NCBI GenBank assembly: GCA_028275195.1 | Contig: JAPWVC010000027.1 | Coordinates: forward strand, 1-12,910 | DNA from: Candidatus Acetothermia bacterium | Lineage (GTDB): Bacteria > Bipolaricaulota > Bipolaricaulia > RBG-16-55-9 > JANLFV01 | Direction of reading: 5' to 3' | Length of the DNA: 12,910 nucleotides | In this document: in pieces, positions 6,674-12,903 of the stretch | Position numbering within the stretch: position 1 is the stretch's first letter | How the letters are laid out: every line of letters begins with the position of its first letter | Position numbers and translations under genes: made by a program | Notes under the pieces: generated by a model | What the model saw: only the letters and a program-made list of their open reading frames with translations | What the model was told of the DNA's origin: nothing | The model's database searches: none

Positions 6674-7645
6674 TCACCTCCCCTTCGCCAGCCGGCGGAG
6701 TTCCTCCAGCCGGGCCTCCCCGATGAGCTGGAGATACTCCTGGTGGTCCTTGACTCCGTAGACATATTTCTCCAAGTAGGCCCGGGTCCCCTCCTCGGTC
6801 TTTGAGGCTTCCAAGAACTCCTGGAGGTGCTCCCGGTCCCGGTCATACATGTAGGCCATATCCCCTGGATGGGAGCCAAAGGGGGCGTGGACCACGGCGT
6901 CGACGAGGAAGTAGGGTATGACCGTCCGGTCGGGGTAGCGGCGGATCTCCTCAGTGTCGATGATCTCCTCCGCGGAGACGATCAGCCTCTTAGAGGCCCT
7001 TGCCATCTCGATGGCGAACCCGCTGATCCCGTCGATCTGGCAGTTCCCGTAGCGGTCGGCCCGGTGGACATGGATGATCCCGACATCGAGGATCAAGGCC
7101 GGGAGGAGGGTCAATTTGAGCCCGGTGAAGGGGCACCTCGCGGCCTTGGCGGCGCTATACCTGAAGGTATCGGTCCCGAGCATCGAGCGGACCGGGAGGA
7201 AGGGGACCCCCATGGCCGCGGCCTTGAACCTCCAGGCCATCGCGGCGTTGGACCACTCCACGATCTTGAGCTTGCCCCCCTCGGCCGCCCGCCTCAGGAT
7301 GTGCGAGAGCCCGTGGACCTCATACCCGATGTAGGTGAGGTCGAGCTTCTCCACCAGCCCGGCTGCGATCAATAAATCCAGCTCATTCAGCCCCTGGCCG
7401 GCGAGCTTCAATCCCTTTTTACCCTGGCGGACGATCTCCCTCGAGATGGACATCGGGCAACGGACGGTCCCGTAGAGCTCGAACCCGATGTAATCCCCGT
7501 CGTGGACGAACCGCTCCACCGCCTCATGCTCGGTCATGAGCTTATCTTTTAAAGCCATCGACTTATTCTCCCTAAGCCAGCGGCGGAAGGACTCGACATC
7601 CGGCGGCTGGATCAGCTCCCCTCGGCCCTCTTCCAAGACCTCCAT
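6674..7645 (-). CDS. Class I CoA-transferase, alpha subunit (glutaconate CoA-transferase GctA-like)
   Basis: Partner of the beta subunit encoded just downstream. The frame remains open well upstream into pheT, but the ATG at 7645 is chosen because GGAGGTGA stands seven bases before it and the upstream extension would overlap pheT with unlike sequence. The 323 residues include the CoA-transferase family landmarks VRSMLGTD (152-159), CPFTG (171-175), IIHVHRADRYGN (190-201) and HAPFGSHPGDM (253-263). A lead of about 35 residues precedes the domain start (LMTEHEAVERF, 36-46). Spacing is 61 bp from pheT and 6 bp to the beta subunit. The gene is probably transcribed with pheST, an unusual arrangement. 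Family assignment is firm; the substrate is unknown. Confidence 0.9.
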   Translation of the reverse strand: MEVLEEGRGELIQPPDVESFRRWLRENKSMALKDKLMTEHEAVERFVHDGDYIGFELYGTVRCPMSISREIVRQGKKGLKLAGQGLNELDLLIAAGLVEKLDLTYIGYEVHGLSHILRRAAEGGKLKIVEWSNAAMAWRFKAAAMGVPFLPVRSMLGTDTFRYSAAKAARCPFTGLKLTLLPALILDVGIIHVHRADRYGNCQIDGISGFAIEMARASKRLIVSAEEIIDTEEIRRYPDRTVIPYFLVDAVVHAPFGSHPGDMAYMYDRDREHLQEFLEASKTEEGTRAYLEKYVYGVKDHQEYLQLIGEARLEELRRLAKGR

Positions 7646-7674
7646 AGTCGGCTCACCTCCGCGAGCGGATGATA

Positions 7675-7690
7675 GCCTCCTTGAGGAGGC
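7675..7690 (-). repeat. Short hairpin between pheT and the CoA-transferase genes
   Basis: GCCTCC-TTGA-GGAGGC (plus-strand reading) is a perfect 6-bp stem with a 4-base loop in the 61-bp spacer. No U-rich run follows on the minus strand, so it is a weak terminator at best. It could be a processing site or a partial attenuator. Its CCTCC arm could also pair with the downstream GGAGG ribosome binding site, which is only a possibility. Confidence 0.4.
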
Positions 7691-7706
7691 CCCGGCAAGT
7701 CCCCCT

Positions 7707-10187
7707 TCACTTCCGCAGCTCAGCCCCCAATTCCTCGGCCAGACGGGCCTCGATCCGGGTACGGAGGGCATCGGCCTCCTCATCGGTGAGGGTCCGATCC
7801 TCGGCCTGGAGCCGGAGACGGAAGGCCAGGCTCTTCCTCCCCTGGGGGACCGGCGGGCCCTGGTAGAGGTCGAAGAGGACCAGCTCGCGCAAGAGCCCGC
7901 CCCCAGCCGCGCGGATGGCCTGGGCGACCTTCTCGGCGGGGATGGCCTCATCGACTACGACCGCCAAGTCCCGCAGGACCGCGGGGAACTGCGGGAGGGG
8001 CTTGTAGCGCCCGACCGGTGCGGCCCGCGCGAGAATGGCTTCCAGGTCTAGCTCAGCCGCTAGGACCGGCTCCGCCAGCTCGAGCTCGAGGCTTTCTCGG
8101 ACTCGGGGATGGAGCTCCCCCAGGAGGCCGACCTCCTCTCCGCCGATCAGGAGCTTGGCCGTCCGGCCAGGATGGAAGCTCGGATGGCTCGTCCTCTCGA
8201 ATCTCCCCTCGAGTCCTAGCCGCAAGAGGAGTTCCTCGACGATCCCCTTCAAGTCGAAGAAGTCCATCGCTCTCGGCTTCTCATGCCAGGAGAGCCTGCT
8301 CCGCGGCCCGGCCAGGGCCAGTCCCAGCCGGCGCGGCTCGCGCGGCCGCTCGCCCTTCTCGCCAGGGATGTAGACCCGCCCGAGCTCGAAGATCGCCACC
8401 CGCTCATGGTGCTTCAGGTTCTCTGCCACTGTCTCCAGCAAGCCTGGGAGGAGCGACCTTCGGAGGACGGACCGTTCGCGCGAGAGAGGGTTAGCGATAT
8501 GGAGGTAACCTTCAGGGCTGGAGTTGGGGTCGAGCTTGGCCTCGGCCTCGAGGCTGGTCAGGGAGTAGGTGATCACCTCGGTCAGGCCGCAGCCGACGAG
8601 GGCCTCTCGGACTTGCTCCTCCAGCTCGAGCGAGCGGTTCCGCTCCTGCCGAGGGAGTGGATCGGCCATTAGTGTGGTGGGAATCTTATCGTAGCCGATG
8701 AGCCTTGCCACCTCTTCCACAAGGTCGGCGGGACAGGAGACATCGAGTCGGTGCTGGGGGACCCTCACTCGGATCGTCCCCTCCCGGGGGGAGCAAGCAA
8801 ACTCCAGTCGCTCCAAGAGTTCCATGATCTCCGGCGGGGAGACCGCCAGCCCGAGGAGCCGCTCGACCTCCCGCGGCTCGAGGTCTAGTTCGACCTCCCT
8901 TTGCTTCACCGGATAGACATCGACGATTCCTGAGGCGATCTCTCCATCGGCCAACTCCCGCATCAGCTCGGCCGCCCGCTTGAGGGCCGGGACGGCCAAC
9001 TCGGGAGGGACGCCTCTTCCGAAGCGGGCCGCGGCCTCGCTCATCAGTTTTAAGGCCTGGGCCGTCCGGCGATTGTTGGTGTTGGAGAAGCTCGCCGACT
9101 CGAGCAATACGGCCCTCGTCGATTCCGTGACCTCGCTCTCTAAGCCGCCCATCACCCCCGCTATGGCGATCGGCCCCTCAGGATCAGTGATGAGGAGCAT
9201 CTCCGTGGTAAGGTCGCGCTCGACCCCGTCGAGCGTGGTGATCTTCTCCCCCGGCCTGGCTCGCCTCACGATGATCCTCTTGGCAGGCTCGCCATGCAGT
9301 TTATCGTAGTCGAAGGCATGTAAGGGCTGGCCCCACTCGAGCATCACATAATTCGTGATATCGACGATGTTATTGATCAGGCGCATCCCGGCCAGGGCCA
9401 GCCGCCGCCGCATCCAGAAAGGCGAGGGGCCGACCTTCACCCCCTTGACCAGAGCGGCCGTGTATCTTGCGCAAAGGTCGGGGTCCTGAATCTCCACCTC
9501 GACCTGGCCGGAGATCGGTGGGCCTTGGGGATGCCACTTCACCTCCGGGGTCTTGAACCTCTGCCCGGTGAGGGCGGCCACCTCCCTGGCCACGCCGATG
9601 ATGGAGAAGCACCTTGCGAGGTTCGGGGTGAGGTCCAGCTCGAGGACCACATCGCTCAACAGCTCCGCCAGGGGCCTCCCGACCTCGGCCTCTCGGTCGA
9701 GGATCAAGATCCCGCTATGGTCATCCGAGAGCCCCAGCTCCTTCTCAGAGCAGAGGACCACCTCAGAGCGGACCCCGCGGATGGCCATGGCCTTGACCTT
9801 GACGGGCTTCGGCTCGGGAGCGTAGGCATCGATGATCCTCGCCCCCGCCTCAGCCACGGCCACCTTCTGGCCCTGGTCCCCGACCCTGATGTTGGGCGCG
9901 CCGGTCACCGACTCGACCGGCCCCTTGCCGTAATCGACCACCGCCACCACGAGCTTGTCGGCATTGGGGTGGGGCTTGACCTCGAGGACCTCCCCGATGT
10001 AGATCCCCTCCCAGGTGAGGGTGGCTTGACTACCTTGCTCACGCTTTCCTTCCCGGGCCTGAGCCGCAGGCCCGAGATATTCGATTCTAGCCACCTCCAG
10101 CCCCGCCAGGGTGAGCCGCTCGGCCAACTCCTCGATCTCCTGGGGGATATCAACATATTCCCGCAGCCAGCTCAAAGGGACCCTCAT
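7707..10187 (-). CDS. pheT: Phenylalanyl-tRNA synthetase beta subunit (PheT)
   Basis: PheT forms the alpha2-beta2 synthetase that charges tRNA-Phe; beta carries tRNA binding and editing. The 826-residue protein is full length and starts MRVPLSWLREYVDIP as is typical. In order: N-terminal region and EMAP-like tRNA-binding domain (about 40-165; KPHPNADKL 71-79, VTGAPNIRVGD 94-104, CSEKELGL 146-153), B1 segment LTPNLARCFSIIGVAREV (186-203), B3/B4 editing domain (about 215-395; NNIVDITNYVMLEWGQPLHA 272-291, AIAGVMGG 341-348), B5 (about 425-495), a catalytic-like core, and the anticodon-binding FDX-ACB domain (about 727-826; FPAVLRDLAVVVD). An extra polar stretch (about 42-58) interrupts the start of the tRNA-binding domain. 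The ATG overlaps the pheS stop by 4 bp (10184-10187). Confidence 0.97.
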   Translation of the reverse strand: MRVPLSWLREYVDIPQEIEELAERLTLAGLEVARIEYLGPAAQAREGKREQGSQATLTWEGIYIGEVLEVKPHPNADKLVVAVVDYGKGPVESVTGAPNIRVGDQGQKVAVAEAGARIIDAYAPEPKPVKVKAMAIRGVRSEVVLCSEKELGLSDDHSGILILDREAEVGRPLAELLSDVVLELDLTPNLARCFSIIGVAREVAALTGQRFKTPEVKWHPQGPPISGQVEVEIQDPDLCARYTAALVKGVKVGPSPFWMRRRLALAGMRLINNIVDITNYVMLEWGQPLHAFDYDKLHGEPAKRIIVRRARPGEKITTLDGVERDLTTEMLLITDPEGPIAIAGVMGGLESEVTESTRAVLLESASFSNTNNRRTAQALKLMSEAAARFGRGVPPELAVPALKRAAELMRELADGEIASGIVDVYPVKQREVELDLEPREVERLLGLAVSPPEIMELLERLEFACSPREGTIRVRVPQHRLDVSCPADLVEEVARLIGYDKIPTTLMADPLPRQERNRSLELEEQVREALVGCGLTEVITYSLTSLEAEAKLDPNSSPEGYLHIANPLSRERSVLRRSLLPGLLETVAENLKHHERVAIFELGRVYIPGEKGERPREPRRLGLALAGPRSRLSWHEKPRAMDFFDLKGIVEELLLRLGLEGRFERTSHPSFHPGRTAKLLIGGEEVGLLGELHPRVRESLELELAEPVLAAELDLEAILARAAPVGRYKPLPQFPAVLRDLAVVVDEAIPAEKVAQAIRAAGGGLLRELVLFDLYQGPPVPQGRKSLAFRLRLQAEDRTLTDEEADALRTRIEARLAEELGAELRK

Positions 10188-11242
10188 CTCAGCCCTCCTG
10201 AGAACTGCTCCAGGAACCGCAGGTCGTTCGCGAAGAAGAGCCGGATGTCGTCGATGTTATACTTCAGCATCAGGATCCGCTCCGGCCCCATCCCGAAGGC
10301 GAAGCCGGTGAACTCGCGCGGATCGTAGCCTCCGTTCCTTAGCACTACGGGATGGACCATCCCCGCCCCGAGGATCTCGACCCAGCCCGTGTGTTTGCAA
10401 ACCCGGCAGCCCCTCCCGCCGCAGATGATGCAGTCCATATCCATCTCCAGGCTCGGCTCAGTGAAGGGGAAGTAACTGGCCCGGAAGCGGAATCTCCGCC
10501 CCTCGCCGAACATCTGGTGGGCGAACTCCACCAGGACCCCCTTGAGGTCGGCCATCGTGATGTTCCTCCCGATTGCCAGCCCCTCGACCTGGTGGAACAT
10601 CATCTCCGCTCTGGCCGTCACCTGCTCGTAACGGTAGCACTTCCCGGGGAGGATCGCCCGGATCGGCTGGGGGGCGAACCTCCGCATCACATGGATCTGG
10701 CCAGGGGAGGTGTGGGTTCGCAGAAGGAGCCCCGGCTCAGTGAGGTAGAAGGTGCTCCACATGTCGCGGGCCGGGTGATCTGGGGGGATGTTCAGCAACT
10801 GGAAGTTATACTCATCGGTCTCGATCTCCGGGCTCTCGAAGACCTGGAAGCCCATCCCGAGGAAGATCCTGTAGATCTCCCGGAGGGCCTGGGTCGAGGG
10901 ATGGAGCCCGCCGAGCGCGACCGGCCTCCCCGGGAGGGTCACATCGACCGCCTCCTCCTGGAGCTTCTTCTCTATTTCCTGGGCCTTCAGTTCGCGCAAG
11001 CGGCGATCCAGCTCCGCCTGGAACTGCTCCTTGAGGGAGTTGATCAGCCGGCCCGCCTCGGGCCTCTCTTCCGGAGGAAGGTGGGGCAGGAACTTGACCA
11101 GCTCTGTAATCTTCCCCTTCCGCCCGAGGAAGGCCACGCGCGCGGCCTCGCAGTCCTCAGGGGAAGCCACCTCCTTCAGGCGCGCTCGGCCCTCTTCCGC
11201 GAGGGCCGCTACCTTCTGCTTCAGCTCCTCGATCTGGACCAT
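10184..11242 (-). CDS. pheS: Phenylalanyl-tRNA synthetase alpha subunit (PheS)
   Basis: Catalytic subunit that activates phenylalanine with ATP and transfers it to tRNA-Phe. From ATG 11242 (GAAAGG six bases upstream) it has 352 residues; an in-frame TTG at 11260 (AAGGA four bases upstream) would add MIERFA. An N-terminal coiled-coil tRNA-binding arm (about 1-100) is followed by class II synthetase motifs: FESPEIETDEYNFQLLNIP (135-153), HPARDMWSTFYL (156-167), motif 2 with FHQVEGL (216-222), RASYFPFTEPS (254-264) and motif 3 GFAFGMGPERI (313-323). Cys271, 274, 279 and 282 form a four-cysteine knuckle preceding GWVEILGAGMVHP, which I recall in PheS of several bacterial groups and which may bind zinc. 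The gene probably heads the pheS-pheT-CoA-transferase operon and is preceded by a Phe-rich leader ORF. Confidence 0.96.
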   Translation of the reverse strand: MVQIEELKQKVAALAEEGRARLKEVASPEDCEAARVAFLGRKGKITELVKFLPHLPPEERPEAGRLINSLKEQFQAELDRRLRELKAQEIEKKLQEEAVDVTLPGRPVALGGLHPSTQALREIYRIFLGMGFQVFESPEIETDEYNFQLLNIPPDHPARDMWSTFYLTEPGLLLRTHTSPGQIHVMRRFAPQPIRAILPGKCYRYEQVTARAEMMFHQVEGLAIGRNITMADLKGVLVEFAHQMFGEGRRFRFRASYFPFTEPSLEMDMDCIICGGRGCRVCKHTGWVEILGAGMVHPVVLRNGGYDPREFTGFAFGMGPERILMLKYNIDDIRLFFANDLRFLEQFSGGLR

Positions 11243-11276
11243 GGCGAACCTTTCTATCAAGAGATCCTTCGCTCTG

Positions 11277-11298
11277 CCAAATGGGACTCTAGATTTGG
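11277..11298 (-). repeat. Second hairpin in the pheS leader
   Basis: A perfect 6-bp stem, CCAAAT with ATTTGG, encloses a 10-base loop. It lies about 35 bases upstream of the pheS ATG and downstream of the leader ORF. No U-run follows. It is AT-rich and weak, and could be one alternative fold of the leader. Confidence 0.35.
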
Positions 11299-11334
11299 AA
11301 CTCGCTCAAGGTTGGATTGAGAAAGAGGAATTCA

Positions 11335-11352
11335 TGCCCCCCTTAGGGGGCA
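11335..11352 (-). promoter_or_regulatory. GC hairpin overlapping the stop of the Phe leader ORF (candidate attenuator element)
   Basis: On the minus strand TGCCCCC-TAAG-GGGGGCA gives a 7-bp stem (six G:C pairs plus A:T) with a 4-base loop. The loop holds the UAA stop of the leader ORF, and the stem begins right at the third Phe codon. A ribosome stalled on the Phe codons would keep it open. The downstream bases (TGAATTCCTCTTTCTC) are only moderately U-rich, so it is not a textbook intrinsic terminator. Confidence 0.5.
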
Positions 11353-11390
11353 AAGAAGAAGAGCATCGCCATCGTCTCAGTGGCCTGCAT
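11343..11390 (-). CDS. Putative phenylalanine leader peptide of pheST
   Basis: A 15-codon ORF, MQATETMAMLFFFAP, ends 100 bases upstream of the pheS ATG and lies wholly between the pheS-directed promoter and pheS. It contains three consecutive Phe codons (TTC TTC TTT, 11360-11352), then Ala, Pro and a UAA inside a GC hairpin. ATG 11390 is about four bases from the predicted transcript start, implying leaderless translation; the internal ATG at 11372 would give MAMLFFFAP and has no good Shine-Dalgarno site either. By analogy with pheM upstream of E. coli pheST, ribosome stalling on Phe codons when charged tRNA-Phe is scarce would raise synthetase expression. Codon content and position are seen in the sequence; the mechanism is inferred. 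It is too short to be tested by protein homology alone. Confidence 0.6.
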   Translation of the reverse strand: MQATETMAMLFFFAP

Positions 11391-11400
11391 CTCAAGTTTG

Positions 11401-11429
11401 AGCATAGCACAGCCCCGCGGGGATGTCAA
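11401..11429 (-). promoter_or_regulatory. Promoter for the pheST leader and operon
   Basis: On the minus strand, a perfect TTGACA (11429-11424) and TATGCT (11406-11401, 4 of 6) are separated by 17 bp. The predicted start is near 11394, giving a leader of about 150 bases before pheS. This is one arm of a mirror-image promoter pair. Confidence 0.7.
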
Positions 11430-11447
11430 TCTCCCGGAAGGCGGCTT

Positions 11448-11476
11448 TTGACATCCGGGGAGGGCCGCCTTATGCT
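11448..11476 (+). promoter_or_regulatory. Promoter for the disrupted Tat-signal gene
   Basis: TTGACA (11448-11453, perfect) is followed after 17 bp by TATGCT (11471-11476), the same hexamers and spacing as the divergent pheS promoter. The predicted start near 11483 leaves about 65 bases before the ATG at 11548. Confidence 0.7.
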
Positions 11477-11482
11477 CAGCCC

Positions 11483-11503
11483 GGGAGGTGAGATATGGCC
11501 TAG
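11483..11503 (+). other. Two-codon ORF with strong ribosome binding site in the leader of the Tat-signal gene
   Basis: GGGAGGTGA (11483-11491), the strongest Shine-Dalgarno site in this leader, is correctly spaced before ATG 11495. That ATG is followed by one Ala codon and TAG (11501-11503). Such a minimal ORF could hold ribosomes or set downstream initiation, or it may be the relic of a mutated start region. Function is not demonstrable from sequence. Confidence 0.4.
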
Positions 11504-11547
11504 GCGGGTTTAGCTCTACCATCTTTTGAAGAGAGGAGACGGGAACG

Positions 11548-12078
11548 ATGGCGCGCGAGCAGGAGCAGGGCCCCAAAGCGGACAGGCGGAGGTTCCTCCA
11601 GTATCTGGGCCTAGGAGGCCTGGCTGGACTGGTGGCCGCGCTGGTCGAGTCCAGCAGCGGCAAGGCCTCCCCGGAGGGGACGATCCAGGCGACCCGACTG
11701 GCGGCCTACTCGTAAGAGCGTGCGAAGCCTTTTACAATACGACCTCGGACTGGATGGCCTGGGTCGGAGTGTTCAATGAGGGGAAGGAGCCCATTAGGTG
11801 AGCGTGGATGTCTACAATCTGGCCGGAACGCTTCTCTACCATACGAGCCTCTCTCTCAACTCCTTCGAGATCAAGGGGATCGCCCTGGAGACCCTCACCG
11901 AGGTCAAGGGCAGGCAGGGGCTTATGACGGTTATCTTGGAGGAGAACAAGCGCCTGGCCGCCTTCCTCTTGCAGAGGAGGGCGAGCCAGCCGGACTACAC
12001 AACGGGCATGATCGCGCTCAGCCCGAGCTTGTTCGTGTCCAGGCTAGCGATCGCTGCGCGGCCACTAAAAGCTACTGA
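11548..12078 (+). pseudogene. Frameshifted gene for a Tat-exported protein of unknown function
   Basis: ATG 11548 has AGGAG (11534-11538) nine bases upstream. Its frame encodes 55 residues: a polar start, DRRRFLQYLGLGGLAGLVAA (a Tat-type signal), then a stop at 11713-11715. Coding character continues in a second frame (RACEAFYNTTSDWMAWVGVF and on to NEGKEPIR, stop 11799-11801), then a third frame from 11798 (VSVDVYNLAGTLLYHTSLSL onward). Each junction is explained by loss of one base; at 11797-11798 restoring a G would give EPIR-VSVDVYN. The joined product would be a secreted protein of about 170 residues with alternating strand-like segments, perhaps a beta-sandwich; I do not recognise the family. 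The 3' end is unclear: the last frame runs open to 12166 inside the next gene, but the coding feel fades near 12060 at a hairpin. Sequencing errors could also produce this pattern. Confidence 0.6.
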
Positions 12079-12094
12079 TTCACGGTGGCCGCGC
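12056..12094 (+). terminator. Stem-loop between the disrupted gene and the hydrolase (weak terminator candidate)
   Basis: GCGCGGCCAC (12056-12065) and GTGGCCGCGC (12085-12094) form a perfect 10-bp stem around a 19-base AT-rich loop. The loop contains TAA and TGA triplets, as expected if the preceding gene once ended here. No U-run follows (CTCCCCATCTTGG), so it is not a classical intrinsic terminator. Confidence 0.4.
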
Positions 12095-12120
12095 CCTCCC
12101 CATCTTGGTCTTAGCCGAGG

Positions 12121-12903
12121 ATGCCAACGATCAAGCTCGATAGGAGCCAGCTCTACTTCTCCCTGAGCGGCCGAGGGGCACAGGACATCTTGTTAGTCCA
12201 CGGCTCCGGCGGGGATCACACCCTCTGGAGCTACCAGGTGAAGGGCTTGAGAGAGGCCTTCTCCGTGGCTGCGCTCGACTTGAACGGCCATGGGAGGAGC
12301 CCGTTCAGGGAGGGCAATGGCCTTTCGACCTACACTGAGGATGTCCTGGCCGTCCTGGAGAGGCTCTCCGGGCGAGCCTTCCTCGTCGGGCACTCCCTCG
12401 GCGGGGCGATCGCCCTGAATGTGGCCCTCCACTATCCTGACAGGATCGGCGGGCTCGGGCTGATCGGGACCGGGGCTCGTCTCCGGGTCCTTCCCGAGCT
12501 CCTCGAGCTGCTCCAGAGGGACTTCGAGGCCGCGGTCGAACTGATCTTGGACTGGGCCTTTGCCAAGAAGCCCGAGCCGAAGCTCCTCGCGAAGGCCCGG
12601 GAGCAGATGCGCCGGAATGGGCAGAAGACCCTGCTACGAGACCTCCTGACCTGTGACTCCTTCGATGTGATGGATAAGCTCGGCCAGATCGGGGTCCCGA
12701 CCCTCATCGTCTGCGGGAGAGAGGATAAGCTAACTCCGGTGAAGTATTCGGAATACCTGCGGGACCATATCCCTAATGCGAGCCTTAAGGTCATCGAAGG
12801 GGCGGGGCATATGGTGATGTTGGAGCAGCCCGAGCAGTTGAATCAGGCGATCCGGGAGTTCCTGGCCCTTGCCTTGGGCTCTAGACCCTGTAGCTCCGGA
12901 TGA
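12121..12903 (+). CDS. Alpha/beta hydrolase family protein
   Basis: The 260-residue protein has the alpha/beta hydrolase fold with all catalytic landmarks: oxyanion segment VHGSGG (26-31), LDLNGHGRS (52-60), nucleophile elbow GHSLGG with Ser92, acid Asp202 in CGREDKLTP, and His230 in GAGHMVMLEQPE. Residues about 120-185 form a helical cap. It probably hydrolyses an ester, thioester or similar small substrate in the cytosol; the esterase, lactonase and haloperoxidase-like branches cannot be separated by eye. No signal peptide is visible. The ATG at 12121 has only a GAGG directly against it, too close for a normal Shine-Dalgarno site, so initiation may rely on read-through from upstream or an unrecognised start. 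The stop lies 7 bases before the end of the window. Confidence 0.9.
   Translation: MPTIKLDRSQLYFSLSGRGAQDILLVHGSGGDHTLWSYQVKGLREAFSVAALDLNGHGRSPFREGNGLSTYTEDVLAVLERLSGRAFLVGHSLGGAIALNVALHYPDRIGGLGLIGTGARLRVLPELLELLQRDFEAAVELILDWAFAKKPEPKLLAKAREQMRRNGQKTLLRDLLTCDSFDVMDKLGQIGVPTLIVCGREDKLTPVKYSEYLRDHIPNASLKVIEGAGHMVMLEQPEQLNQAIREFLALALGSRPCSSG

Larger units (their letters stand above)
11399..11478. repeat. Imperfect inverted repeat containing two divergent promoters
   Basis: Arms 11399-11429 and 11448-11478 match at 23 of 31 positions by hand alignment, including 9 contiguous at the inner ends (GGATGTCAA / TTGACATCC) and 8 at the outer ends (TATGCTCA on each strand). The centre is 18 bp. Each arm is a complete promoter with identical hexamers and spacing, facing outwards. 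The plus arm also contains half of a local dyad, AAGGCGGC (11438-11445) with GCCGCCTT (11464-11471). Confidence 0.75.

Noticed and set aside
7646..7951. Extension of the CoA-transferase alpha frame upstream to 7951.
   Set aside because: It overlaps the pheT 3' end, its translation is Ser/Arg/Pro-rich shadow sequence, and the ATG at 7645 has an ideal ribosome binding site.
10352..11320. Long open frame (322 codons) antisense to pheS, with other long antisense frames at 9525-10328, 6827-7375, 6224-6805 and 124-720 (the last antisense to the Fe-S oxidoreductase gene).
   Set aside because: They mirror well-conserved genes, have Pro/Arg/Asp/Gly-rich low-complexity translations typical of GC-rich shadow frames, and show no recognisable domain.
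11243..11394. T-box riboswitch upstream of pheS.
   Set aside because: No T-box consensus or specifier-stem pattern was found in the 150-base leader, which is also short for a T-box.
11798..12166. A separate gene starting at GTG 11798, overlapping the preceding frame by GTGA.
   Set aside because: Its first residues continue the strand-like sequence of the preceding frame, no Shine-Dalgarno site precedes the GTG, and its 3' end runs into the hydrolase gene; a frameshift explains it better.
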